NCBI GenBank assembly: GCA_031262295.1
Contig: JAISIA010000040.1
Location: 1-64,000, forward strand
Reading direction: 5' to 3'
DNA: 64,000 nt
Source of the DNA: Bacteroidales bacterium
Lineage (GTDB): Bacteria > Bacteroidota > Bacteroidia > Bacteroidales > P3
Shown here: positions 25,167 to 32,160 of the stretch, piece after piece
Position numbering within the stretch: position 1 is the first letter of the stretch
Layout of the letters: each line of letters opens with the position of its first letter
Position numbers and translations under genes: made by a program
Notes under the pieces: model-generated
Database searches by the model: none
What the model saw: only the letters and a program-made list of their open reading frames with translations
What the model was told of the DNA's origin: nothing

Positions 25167-26426
25167 TTATTTTGTCTTTTTTAAATGTTTCATCTTTTCT
25201 TTGCCAATAAAAAGATTTATAACTACAAGAATAAATGAAAAAGCATAGACTCCCATAATTCTTTCTAACATTGCCTCAAAAAGAAAACCAATTGCAAAAT
25301 TTATTAATATTATGACTAATACATAATGTTTAGACCTAATAGCATAAATTATTGGAATTATAAATAGAGAAAGCAAAACCAAAAGTCCAATTCCTCCAAT
25401 GGAAAGAGCGGTTTGGAAGAATTGATTGTGGGCATTTAATGAATTTAAATATGAATCCCTACTATCTTTTAATCTACTTTTTAAAACATCTTTTGCATCT
25501 CCTGAGCCATATCCAAATATTGGGGATTGAACAAAAAGATTGATACTGCTTTTATATAAATCCAATCTTTCAGAGGTGCTATTATGTGTTTTTTTTGTAT
25601 CATTTTCTTCTTTTATTACCTCTATTGCATTTACATATCTGCCATTTAAAGCCTTTACATTAAAGTTTAGGAAAAATGAAACAACAACTAATAAAAGTAC
25701 AACAATCGAATAAATTCTTTTTTTCTTAATAAACCAAATATCCCACACTATAAACAAAAGAGAAATTCCCAATAGGATAATTCCACTTTTAGATTGTAGC
25801 ATAAATATGAATACTCCAATTATTGCAATTAATGTGGCTTTTATTCCATTAATGCAATTGATGATTTTAAAAAATGAAATTGATAATGGAAGTTTATATA
25901 ATAGGACTATGGATATTGAAGCAAATAAAGATAAATAGGAAGGGTGATTAGGAGAAGATAGTCTAACGTATGTTAAATTATATAGTAAGTCAAAGGAAGA
26001 ATTATTCCAAGAAATTATTCCCTTAGTAAAACAAAAGATAATATTTATTAATAGACCAAAAACAATAACCCAAGAAATTATATTAAAATTCTTAGTAGAA
26101 AAAATATGTTTTGGCACAAAGAAAAATAGGAAAGGGAATATTATAATTGGAAGTTTTACCTCTAAATCAAATAATGCTTCCTTTGTATTTTGAGAATAGA
26201 AAGTGCCAATAATATATAGCAAGTACAGAACAATCAATAGGGAATTAGTCCTATTGAAATTAAACTCTGGTTTTTTTGCATTAAGGATATAGTATAATAT
26301 TATAGAGAATGCAAAAAGGGTTATGGAAAGAGATTTGAATATAGTGGGAAGATAAATTGATAGAGAGCAAATAATAATTGATGCAATTAGAATATTGTCT
26401 TTAAATTTTTGTAAGTAATAATTCAT
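25167..26426 (-). CDS. O-antigen ligase family membrane protein
   Basis: The 419-aa protein has about ten to twelve transmembrane helices. The Wzy_C-type core is seen: FIFMLQSKSGIILLGISLLFIVWDI, then a periplasmic loop with TSERLDLYKSSINLFVQSPIFGYGSGDAKDVL and NSLNAHNQFFQTALSIGGIGLLVLLS, the H-N-Q/x-F and G-x-G-x-x-D/G features of the family. It probably ligates or polymerises a surface polysaccharide. It is the second such gene in the window, clearly different from 8416-9918, and is divergent from rfbF. A -7 box TATTTTTG lies on the minus strand at 26447-26454. Confidence 0.8.
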   Translation of the reverse strand: MNYYLQKFKDNILIASIIICSLSIYLPTIFKSLSITLFAFSIILYYILNAKKPEFNFNRTNSLLIVLYLLYIIGTFYSQNTKEALFDLEVKLPIIIFPFLFFFVPKHIFSTKNFNIISWVIVFGLLINIIFCFTKGIISWNNSSFDLLYNLTYVRLSSPNHPSYLSLFASISIVLLYKLPLSISFFKIINCINGIKATLIAIIGVFIFMLQSKSGIILLGISLLFIVWDIWFIKKKRIYSIVVLLLVVVSFFLNFNVKALNGRYVNAIEVIKEENDTKKTHNSTSERLDLYKSSINLFVQSPIFGYGSGDAKDVLKSRLKDSRDSYLNSLNAHNQFFQTALSIGGIGLLVLLSLFIIPIIYAIRSKHYVLVIILINFAIGFLFEAMLERIMGVYAFSFILVVINLFIGKEKMKHLKKTK

Positions 26427-26446
26427 AAAGTAATTTAATTAATTTG

Positions 26447-26454
26447 CAAAAATA
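26447..26454 (-). promoter_or_regulatory. -7 box of the 25167-26426 gene
   Basis: On the minus strand TATTTTTG matches TAnnTTTG and lies 21 bp before the start. No TTG at the expected distance. It is close to the divergent rfbF -7 box. Confidence 0.4.
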
Positions 26455-26475
26455 GACATTTTGAATAAATGTTTA

Positions 26476-26483
26476 TATATTTG
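26476..26483 (+). promoter_or_regulatory. -7 box of rfbF-rfbG
   Basis: TATATTTG matches TAnnTTTG and lies 40 bp before the rfbF start. No TTG is found at 19-22 nt upstream. Confidence 0.45.
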
Positions 26484-26522
26484 TAGCTTGTAATTAAGTT
26501 TTAGAATTAAAAATTCTTTAAA

Positions 26523-27299
26523 ATGAAAGTTGTGATATTTGCAGGTGGAATGGGAACACGTATATCTGAGGAGTCTCATTTGAAACCTAAACCAATGATA
26601 GAAATTGGAGATAAGCCAATACTATGGCATATTATGAAAATATATTCCTTCTATGGCTTTAATGAATTTATTATTTGCTTGGGCTACAAGGGGCATATAA
26701 TAAAGGAATACTTTATAAACTACTTCCTATATAATTCAGATGTTACAATAGATCTTTCTTCTAATGAGGTGGAGATTCACAAATGTTTTTCCGATAATTT
26801 CAAAGTTACTTTGGTTGAAACAGGATTAGAAACAAAGACTGCGGGAAGACTACAAAGAGTTCAAAAATATATAGGCGACGAACCTTTTATGCTGACTTAT
26901 GGAGATGGAGTGGCAAATATTAATATCAATTCTTTATTAGAATATCACAAAGAGAAAGGAAAGATAGCCACTGTAACGGCTGTACAAACCGAAGGTAAGT
27001 TTGGCGGAATGGAACTTTCAAATAATTGCGATGTAGAAGTCTTTAAGGAAAAACCAAAAGGGGATGGCTCTTGGATTAACGGAGGTTTCTTCGTTTTAGA
27101 GCCTAAGGTCTTTAACTATCTTAAAGGAGATATGGACCAAGTTATGTGGGAGGATGCTCCTTTGGAAACTTTGGCTAAGGACAATCAGCTTACAGCTTAT
27201 AAACATAATGATTATTGGCGTTGTATGGACGCTTTAAGAGATAAAAACGTCTTGGAAGAGGCTTGGAAAACAAATAATGCTCCTTGGAAAATATGGTAG
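26523..27299 (+). CDS. rfbF: Glucose-1-phosphate cytidylyltransferase
   Basis: RfbF makes CDP-glucose from CTP and glucose-1-phosphate. The 258-aa protein opens with the nucleotidyltransferase motif FAGGMGTRISEESHLKPKPM (GG-x-G-T-R, then K-P-K-P-M), and continues with GDKPILWHIMKIYSFYG, LTYGDGVANI (the metal-binding D-G), GGFFVLEP and MWEDAPLETLAKDNQL, all diagnostic of RfbF. Length is normal. It overlaps the next gene by 7 bp, and together they give CDP-4-keto-6-deoxyglucose for surface polysaccharide. Confidence 0.97.
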   Translation: MKVVIFAGGMGTRISEESHLKPKPMIEIGDKPILWHIMKIYSFYGFNEFIICLGYKGHIIKEYFINYFLYNSDVTIDLSSNEVEIHKCFSDNFKVTLVETGLETKTAGRLQRVQKYIGDEPFMLTYGDGVANININSLLEYHKEKGKIATVTAVQTEGKFGGMELSNNCDVEVFKEKPKGDGSWINGGFFVLEPKVFNYLKGDMDQVMWEDAPLETLAKDNQLTAYKHNDYWRCMDALRDKNVLEEAWKTNNAPWKIW

Positions 27300-28378
27300 A
27301 TTTGGAAAAAACATATAAAGGAAAAAAGGTTTTCTTAACAGGACATACAGGATTTAAGGGAGCATACCTTACAAAGATACTTTCTTTACTTGGAGCAGAG
27401 GTTATGGGTTATAGTTTAAAGCCTAATACAAACCCAAACCTATATTCAATACTTAATATAAAAGATTTATGTTGTAGTATCATTGCTGATGTAAGGCAAA
27501 AGGAGGTTCTTAAAAAGCATATAATGGACTTTCGTCCCGATTTCATTTTTCACTTAGCCGCACAGCCCCTTGTATTAGATTCTTATAAAGAACCCGCCTA
27601 CACCTTTGATGTAAATGTAATTGGAACGGCTAATTTGTTGGAAGCAGTTAGGGATATGAATAAGCCTAATTGCAATACCCTAATAGTAACTACTGATAAG
27701 GTATATAAAAATGAAGAAAAAAACTATGCATATAAAGAAACTGATCTTTTAGGAGGCTACGATCCTTATTCTGCATCAAAGGCTGCAACAGAAATACTAA
27801 TAAATTCTTTTCGTTCTTCCTTTTTTAATCCTAAGGAAAAGGAAAAACACAACAATAATAAGGTTGTTTCCCTAAGAGCAGGTAATGTTATAGGAGGAGG
27901 AGATTGGGCAGAAAATAGATTAATACCTGATATTGTTAGGGCAATTCATCAAAATATAGAAATTGAAGTTAGAAATCCTGAGGCTATAAGACCATGGCAA
28001 CATGTTTTTGAGCCGTTATATGGATACCTTTTTGCAGGAAAATTTATGGAAGAGGAGAAATTGTTTGAAGAGGCAATAAATTTTGGACCCTACCAAAAGG
28101 ATACACTTAAAGTAAAAGATATAGTTGAAATGGCAATTCTTATTTGGGGAGAAGGAAAATATAGAATAATTCCTCAAAATAATGCTTTGCATGAGGCAAA
28201 TAATCTACAATTGGATATTAACAGGGCAATTTCTTTGGGGTGGAAGCCTCTTTGGGATGCTAAAACAGCAATAGAAAATACTATAATATGGTATAAGACC
28301 TATTATAGTAATGAGGCGGAAATAGAAAACCTCACAACAAATCAAATATGTCAATATTTTAAAATAAAAAAGGACTAA
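27293..28378 (+). CDS. rfbG: CDP-glucose 4,6-dehydratase
   Basis: RfbG converts CDP-glucose to CDP-4-keto-6-deoxyglucose using bound NAD. The extended SDR fold is clear: GHTGFKGAYLTKIL near the N-terminus (NAD-binding), DFIFHLAAQPLV, TTDKVYKN, and the catalytic Y-x-x-x-K in YDPYSASKAATE. RPWQHVFEPLYGYL is a further family signature. The start is the ATG at 27293 (7-bp overlap with rfbF); an in-frame TTG at 27284 is less likely. The protein is 361 aa. Later enzymes of CDP-sugar pathways, such as RfbH, are not in the window. Confidence 0.96.
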   Translation: MVDLEKTYKGKKVFLTGHTGFKGAYLTKILSLLGAEVMGYSLKPNTNPNLYSILNIKDLCCSIIADVRQKEVLKKHIMDFRPDFIFHLAAQPLVLDSYKEPAYTFDVNVIGTANLLEAVRDMNKPNCNTLIVTTDKVYKNEEKNYAYKETDLLGGYDPYSASKAATEILINSFRSSFFNPKEKEKHNNNKVVSLRAGNVIGGGDWAENRLIPDIVRAIHQNIEIEVRNPEAIRPWQHVFEPLYGYLFAGKFMEEEKLFEEAINFGPYQKDTLKVKDIVEMAILIWGEGKYRIIPQNNALHEANNLQLDINRAISLGWKPLWDAKTAIENTIIWYKTYYSNEAEIENLTTNQICQYFKIKKD

Positions 28379-28398
28379 TTGAAAAATTAGCCCTTTTT
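28364..28398 (+). terminator. Terminator overlapping the end of rfbG
   Basis: AAAAAAGG-A-CTAATT (ending 28380) pairs with AATTAG-C-CCTTTTT (28385-28397) with one mismatch and a short loop, followed by T residues. The rfbG stop codon lies inside the left arm. It also lies at the 3' end of tsf, so it may serve both strands. Confidence 0.75.
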
Positions 28399-28420
28399 AT
28401 TTTTTATAAATTTTCTTTAC

Positions 28421-29248
28421 TTATTCACCTAAGATTAAGCGATAGAATTTTGTTGCTTTAAGTTCCTTATCCTTACTTTGAAGATATTGCAATACGGTTT
28501 GCTTAGATTCTTTTATAAAATCTTGATTTAGCAAAGTATTTTCTTTAAAGAATTTGTTTAATTTTCCTTCTGCAATCTTTTCTATCATATTTTCAGGCTT
28601 GCCTTCTTCTTTAATCTGTTCCCTATAAACTTTCATTTCTTTTTCTATAACATCAGCAGGAACATCTTTTTGATCCAAAGCCAAAGGAGCCATTGCTGCA
28701 ATTTGCATAGCAACATCGTGTCCTTGTTCATCAAAACCCGGTTTATTGAAAGCAACTAATGTAGCTAAGCGATTACCATTATGAATATATGAATAAACAG
28801 CTGGAGCTTCTAAAGACTCATAGTGAGAAATTGTAATTTTTTCTCCAATCTTTGCAATTTGATCTACAATTAAGTTTTCAACGCTTGAACCATCTAAAAT
28901 CATTGCATTGACCTTTTCAGCATCTGCTATTCTATTTTCTATTGCTGCATTAAGTACTTTTTGAGTAAAATTGATGAAATCTTCATTTTTTGCTACGAAG
29001 TCAGTTTCGCAATTTAGCATTATTATTGCTCCAAAAGTTTTGTCCTTATTCGTTCCCGCTAAGACACAACCTTCACTTGCATCCCTATCTGCTCTTTTTA
29101 CAGCCAATTTTTGACCTTTTTCACGTAGATAATCAATAGCTTTATTCATATCGCCATCGCATTCCACCAATGCTTTCTTGCAATCCATCATCCCAACGCC
29201 TGTTCTTTGACGAAGTTCATTAACAGCCGCAGCAGTTATGTTTGCCAT
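28421..29248 (-). CDS. tsf: Translation elongation factor Ts
   Basis: EF-Ts recycles EF-Tu by exchanging GDP. The 275-aa sequence begins MANITAAAVNELRQRTGVGMMDCKKALVECDGDMNKAIDYLREKG, the standard UBA-like start, and has MLNCETDFVAKNEDF, the signature contact region with EF-Tu, and ISHYESLEAPAVYSYIHNGNRLATLVAF. It follows rpsB after 33 bp, the conserved rpsB-tsf arrangement. Confidence 0.98.
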   Translation of the reverse strand: MANITAAAVNELRQRTGVGMMDCKKALVECDGDMNKAIDYLREKGQKLAVKRADRDASEGCVLAGTNKDKTFGAIIMLNCETDFVAKNEDFINFTQKVLNAAIENRIADAEKVNAMILDGSSVENLIVDQIAKIGEKITISHYESLEAPAVYSYIHNGNRLATLVAFNKPGFDEQGHDVAMQIAAMAPLALDQKDVPADVIEKEMKVYREQIKEEGKPENMIEKIAEGKLNKFFKENTLLNQDFIKESKQTVLQYLQSKDKELKATKFYRLILGE

Positions 29249-29281
29249 AATTTTTTCCTTTCTTTTATTTATTTGTCTTTC

Positions 29282-30169
29282 TTACTTTTTTACTATAGGT
29301 TTTTTTGCAGGAGCTTTTCTTGGACGAGGTTTCTTTTCAGAATTGTCATCTTCTGCAACAGCCTTTACTTTCTTTATCTTTGCAGAATCTTTTCCCAATT
29401 CCTTTTCTTCCTCATCTAAAAGTTCAGAAGCCAAAGCTTTTTCATGCATTTCTTCTGCTTCTTCTGCCTCACGTGCATCTTTATCCATCTTCTTTTCAAT
29501 AAGACCTTCTTCAATTGCCTTACAAAGATAACCAACTATAAGTTCTATTGATTTAGCTGCATCATCGTTTGCAGGAATAGGAAAATCTATTAAATCAGGA
29601 TTACAATTAGTATCAACCAAAGCAAAGGTTGGAATATTTAAACGTCTTGCTTCTGCAACAGCTATATGTTCTTTGTTTATATCAACAACAAATATTGCAG
29701 AAGGCAAACGATTCAAATCTGCAATTGAACCTAAATTCTTTTCCAACTTAGCTCTTTCACGAGATATTTGTAAATGTTCCCTTTTTGAAATACGATTTGT
29801 TTCCTTTTCGTTTATTAGTTTGTCAAGCACATTCATCTTTTTTACGCTCTTGCGTATAGTTACAAAGTTTGTAAGCATACCTCCTGGCCAACGTTCTGTT
29901 ACAAATGGCATACCAACTTTTGAAGCTAATTGTGCAACAACTTCTTTTGCTTGTTTCTTTGTTGCGACAAACAATATTCTTTTATTGCTTTTGGCAATTT
30001 GTCTTAGGGCATTAGCTGCCTCTTCTGCCTTTTGAGCAGTTTTGTTTAGGTCTATAATGTGAATACCATTTTTCTCCATAAATATATAAGGAGCCATTTT
30101 TGGATTCCACTTTCTTTTCATGTGTCCAAAATGAACACTTGCATCTAACATTTGATTAAAATCTAACAT
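29282..30169 (-). CDS. rpsB: Small ribosomal subunit protein S2
   Basis: The 295-aa protein has the S2 core (about 1-225): MLDASVHFGHMKRKWNPKMAPYIF, ILFVATKKQAKEVVAQLASKVGMPFVTERWPGGMLTNF, and PSAIFVVDINKEHIAVAEARRLNIPTFALVDTNCNPD. A ~70-residue C-terminal extension, first acidic (REAEEAEEMHEKALASELLDEEEKEL) and then basic (KPRPRKAPAKKPIVKK), makes it longer than E. coli S2 (241 aa); similar tails occur in Bacteroidota. It lies between rpsI and tsf. Confidence 0.97.
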   Translation of the reverse strand: MLDFNQMLDASVHFGHMKRKWNPKMAPYIFMEKNGIHIIDLNKTAQKAEEAANALRQIAKSNKRILFVATKKQAKEVVAQLASKVGMPFVTERWPGGMLTNFVTIRKSVKKMNVLDKLINEKETNRISKREHLQISRERAKLEKNLGSIADLNRLPSAIFVVDINKEHIAVAEARRLNIPTFALVDTNCNPDLIDFPIPANDDAAKSIELIVGYLCKAIEEGLIEKKMDKDAREAEEAEEMHEKALASELLDEEEKELGKDSAKIKKVKAVAEDDNSEKKPRPRKAPAKKPIVKK

Positions 30170-30247
30170 CTTTTGTCTTCTTTTTTGTTTACATTCCTTT
30201 AATTAATTCAATTGATAAGTAGTTGGAGGAAAGCCAAATCTTACCAA

Positions 30248-30273
30248 TTTGGATACTAAACCAGAGATCCAAT
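30248..30273 (-). promoter_or_regulatory. Possible stem in the rpsI-rpsB spacer
   Basis: The 112-bp spacer before rpsB contains TTGGAT (30249-30254) and ATCCAA (30267-30272), a 6-bp stem with a 12-nt loop. S2 is known to autoregulate rpsB in other bacteria, but this stem is too short to call a leader. No TAnnTTTG box was found in the spacer. Confidence 0.25.
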
Positions 30274-30281
30274 ATCTGATA

Positions 30282-30668
30282 TTAACGTTTGCTGAATTGA
30301 AAACGCTTACGTGCTTTCTTTTGTCCAGGTTTCTTTCTTTCAACCATACGTGGGTCTCTACGAACTAACCCTTTTGCTTTAAGAGCAGGACGATATTCTA
30401 AATCAACTTCGCACAAGCAACGAGCAATAGCCATACGCAATGCCTCAGCTTGTCCATTTATTCCACCTCCGTCTAAATTGGCTTTTACATCATATTGACC
30501 TAATAAACCAACTGTTTCAAAGGCTTGTCTGCAAACATACTGTAATGTTGGAGTTGGAAAATATTCCTTATAATCTCTTCCATTTACTGTTATACTTCCA
30601 TTGCCTTGACTCATATAAACACGAGCAACAGCACATTTTCTTCTACCTATTTTGTTTATTACTTCCAT
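30282..30668 (-). CDS. rpsI: Small ribosomal subunit protein S9
   Basis: The 128-aa protein is full length. It has INKIGRRKCAVARVYMSQGNGSITVNGRDYKEYF, NLDGGGINGQAEALRMAIARCL and the strongly basic C-terminal RRDPRMVERKKPGQKKARKRFQFSKR whose final residues reach the ribosomal P site. It starts 2 bp after the rplM stop, as in most bacteria. Confidence 0.98.
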   Translation of the reverse strand: MEVINKIGRRKCAVARVYMSQGNGSITVNGRDYKEYFPTPTLQYVCRQAFETVGLLGQYDVKANLDGGGINGQAEALRMAIARCLCEVDLEYRPALKAKGLVRRDPRMVERKKPGQKKARKRFQFSKR

Positions 30669-30670
30669 TG

Positions 30671-31126
30671 TTATCTGATTGTATTTATATTAACGACTTG
30701 TGGTTGTTGTCCTTGATGTGGATGCTCACTTCCTGCATATACATAAAGATTTCTGTATAGCTGAGCACCTAATTTATTCTTAGGTAACATACCTTTAACT
30801 GCGTGTTCTATAACTCTAATTGGATGAGACGCCAAAACTTCCTTTGGAGTTGAGAATCTCTGTCCTCCAGGATAGCCTGTGTGACGCACATATACCTTAT
30901 CAGTTAATTTCTTTCCTGTTAAACGTATTTTATCTGCATTTATAATAATAACATTGTCTCCACAATCAACATGGGGAGTAAAATATGGCTTGGTTTTACC
31001 TCTTAAAACATTCGCCACTCTTGTAGCTAAACGTCCCAAAACTTGGTTTTCAGCATCTATTACTATCCACTGCTTATCCACACTTGCACTATTTGCAGAG
31101 ATAGTTTTATAACTTAATGTATTCAT
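30671..31126 (-). CDS. rplM: Large ribosomal subunit protein L13
   Basis: The 151-aa protein shows the L13 pattern: [66 protein letters not shown] and [35 protein letters not shown]. It is first in the rplM-rpsI-rpsB-tsf cluster and has a promoter and a structured leader of about 150 nt upstream. In E. coli, L13 represses its own operon through the leader, so this may be a similar control site. Confidence 0.98.
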   Translation of the reverse strand: MNTLSYKTISANSASVDKQWIVIDAENQVLGRLATRVANVLRGKTKPYFTPHVDCGDNVIIINADKIRLTGKKLTDKVYVRHTGYPGGQRFSTPKEVLASHPIRVIEHAVKGMLPKNKLGAQLYRNLYVYAGSEHPHQGQQPQVVNINTIR

Positions 31127-31279
31127 CTAAATTATGTTTTACTAACATTTAATAATACTAAAAATATCGTCTTAAATTAGGATTCCAACGGGCAATTAGA
31201 ACAATTCAAAACAATGATATTCACCGCCCTAAATGCAAAAACTATTGGATAAAAGCCTTCGCGTAGCCTACATTTAGGG
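31127..31279 (-). promoter_or_regulatory. Candidate structured leader of rplM-rpsI
   Basis: On the minus strand the predicted transcript begins near 31279, with CCCTAAATG (31271-31279) pairing perfectly with CATTTAGGG (31227-31235). The 35-nt interior holds AGGCTACGCGAAGGCT. A further ~100 nt precede the rplM start. The stem's location at the extreme 5' end, and the fact that this is the most GC-rich part of the intergenic region, suggest an L13-responsive leader. The pairing is seen; the regulation is inferred. Confidence 0.5.
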
Positions 31280-31283
31280 GTTG

Positions 31284-31313
31284 CAAATATACAACTCTTT
31301 ATTTTATTTACAA
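31284..31313 (-). promoter_or_regulatory. Promoter of rplM-rpsI-rpsB-tsf
   Basis: On the minus strand TTG (31311-31313), 19 nt, TATATTTG (31284-31291), an exact match to the Bacteroidota consensus. Transcription should start about 31277-31280. Confidence 0.75.
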
Positions 31314-31509
31314 CAAATTAAGTATTTTTTTAATAAAAAATGCAATTATTTTTCCCAAATACAAGGAAAAACTTATCAAAACTTTATTTATAAACACATA
31401 TTATTTATAAACAAAGAATGTTAGTTATAACGAAAAATAGGCATAATTTATTATTGAAAGACAAATATCAAATAGCAATTAATTAGACATTTAATTTTTG
31501 GTTTTATCA

Positions 31510-32088
31510 CAAAAAAAATATATTTAACATTTTTTCCTTCAAATGTTAAATTCTCAATTTCCAAAATTGAAAATCGCCATTTGCATTTGTAAAATATTTT
31601 TTATATCTTTGCCGAAACAAAGTTTCCTTCTTAGGGCAATAAAGTCTTAATTCTCCCAATACTTATTTTTCATTTTTATCACAAGATAATCATCTTATAA
31701 TTAGTATATTATCTTTAACTAAAACTTCGTTTTAGTTAATTATTTCTTCGTTTTAGAAAAATAAATCTTCGTTTTAGCAAACTAAAACAGCGTTTTATTT
31801 TGGGAAAATGAGGATAAATTTTAAAAAATTAAAAATATAGAAAATCATATTAAAATTTGCTTGAATTGTATTGAGGATTAGTTGATTAAAAATTTTAGAA
31901 AATTTTAACAAATTTTGAAGCTCTAAAATTGAAAAATTGAGCAAAATGTTAAAAATTCGTCAAATTTTGTGTTTTTTTGATGAAATTATGTTAAAATTTG
32001 TCAAAAAATGGGGTTGGAAATGTTAAAAAAAATTTGAAAAATGAATAAGCAAAAAAATGGCATTTTTTTCCCTTATTGTTTTTTTTTA
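31510..32088 (+). repeat. Large promoter-bearing intergenic repeat, copy 2
   Basis: In order: inverted repeat TTTAACATTT/AAATGTTAAA (31523-31550); promoter TTG (31581-31583), 20 nt, TATCTTTG (31604-31611); hairpin GAAAC-AAA-GTTTC (31614-31626); inverted pair AAGATAAT/ATTATCTT (about 31683-31715); three exact CTTCGTTTTAG iterons at 31725, 31746 and 31767 (21-bp period); hairpin TAAAACAGCGTTTTA (31783-31797); AT-rich tail with repeated ATGTTAAAA motifs ending in GGGGTTGGAAATG and a pyrimidine-rich stretch. It ends about 70 bp before uvrA, on the same strand. Confidence 0.87.
31581..31611 (+). promoter_or_regulatory. Internal promoter of large repeat copy 2
   Basis: TTG, 20-nt spacer, TATCTTTG. 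It points toward uvrA, about 550 bp away, so it could add to uvrA expression or drive a separate RNA. Confidence 0.7.
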
Positions 32089-32160
32089 TAAAAAAGTGAC
32101 ATGTATCATAAATTCCATTTGTGAAGAAAAAGCCGTAATATTGCAAATTATTTTTTTTAG

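Noticed and set aside
27284-27293. Upstream TTG start for rfbG; similar non-ATG extensions at 13335 (GTG), 38671 (TTG), 42038 (TTG), 46388 (GTG) and 57860.
   Set aside because: In each case an ATG just downstream gives a better N-terminus or signal peptide, or the upstream codon lies in a -7 box or the preceding gene.
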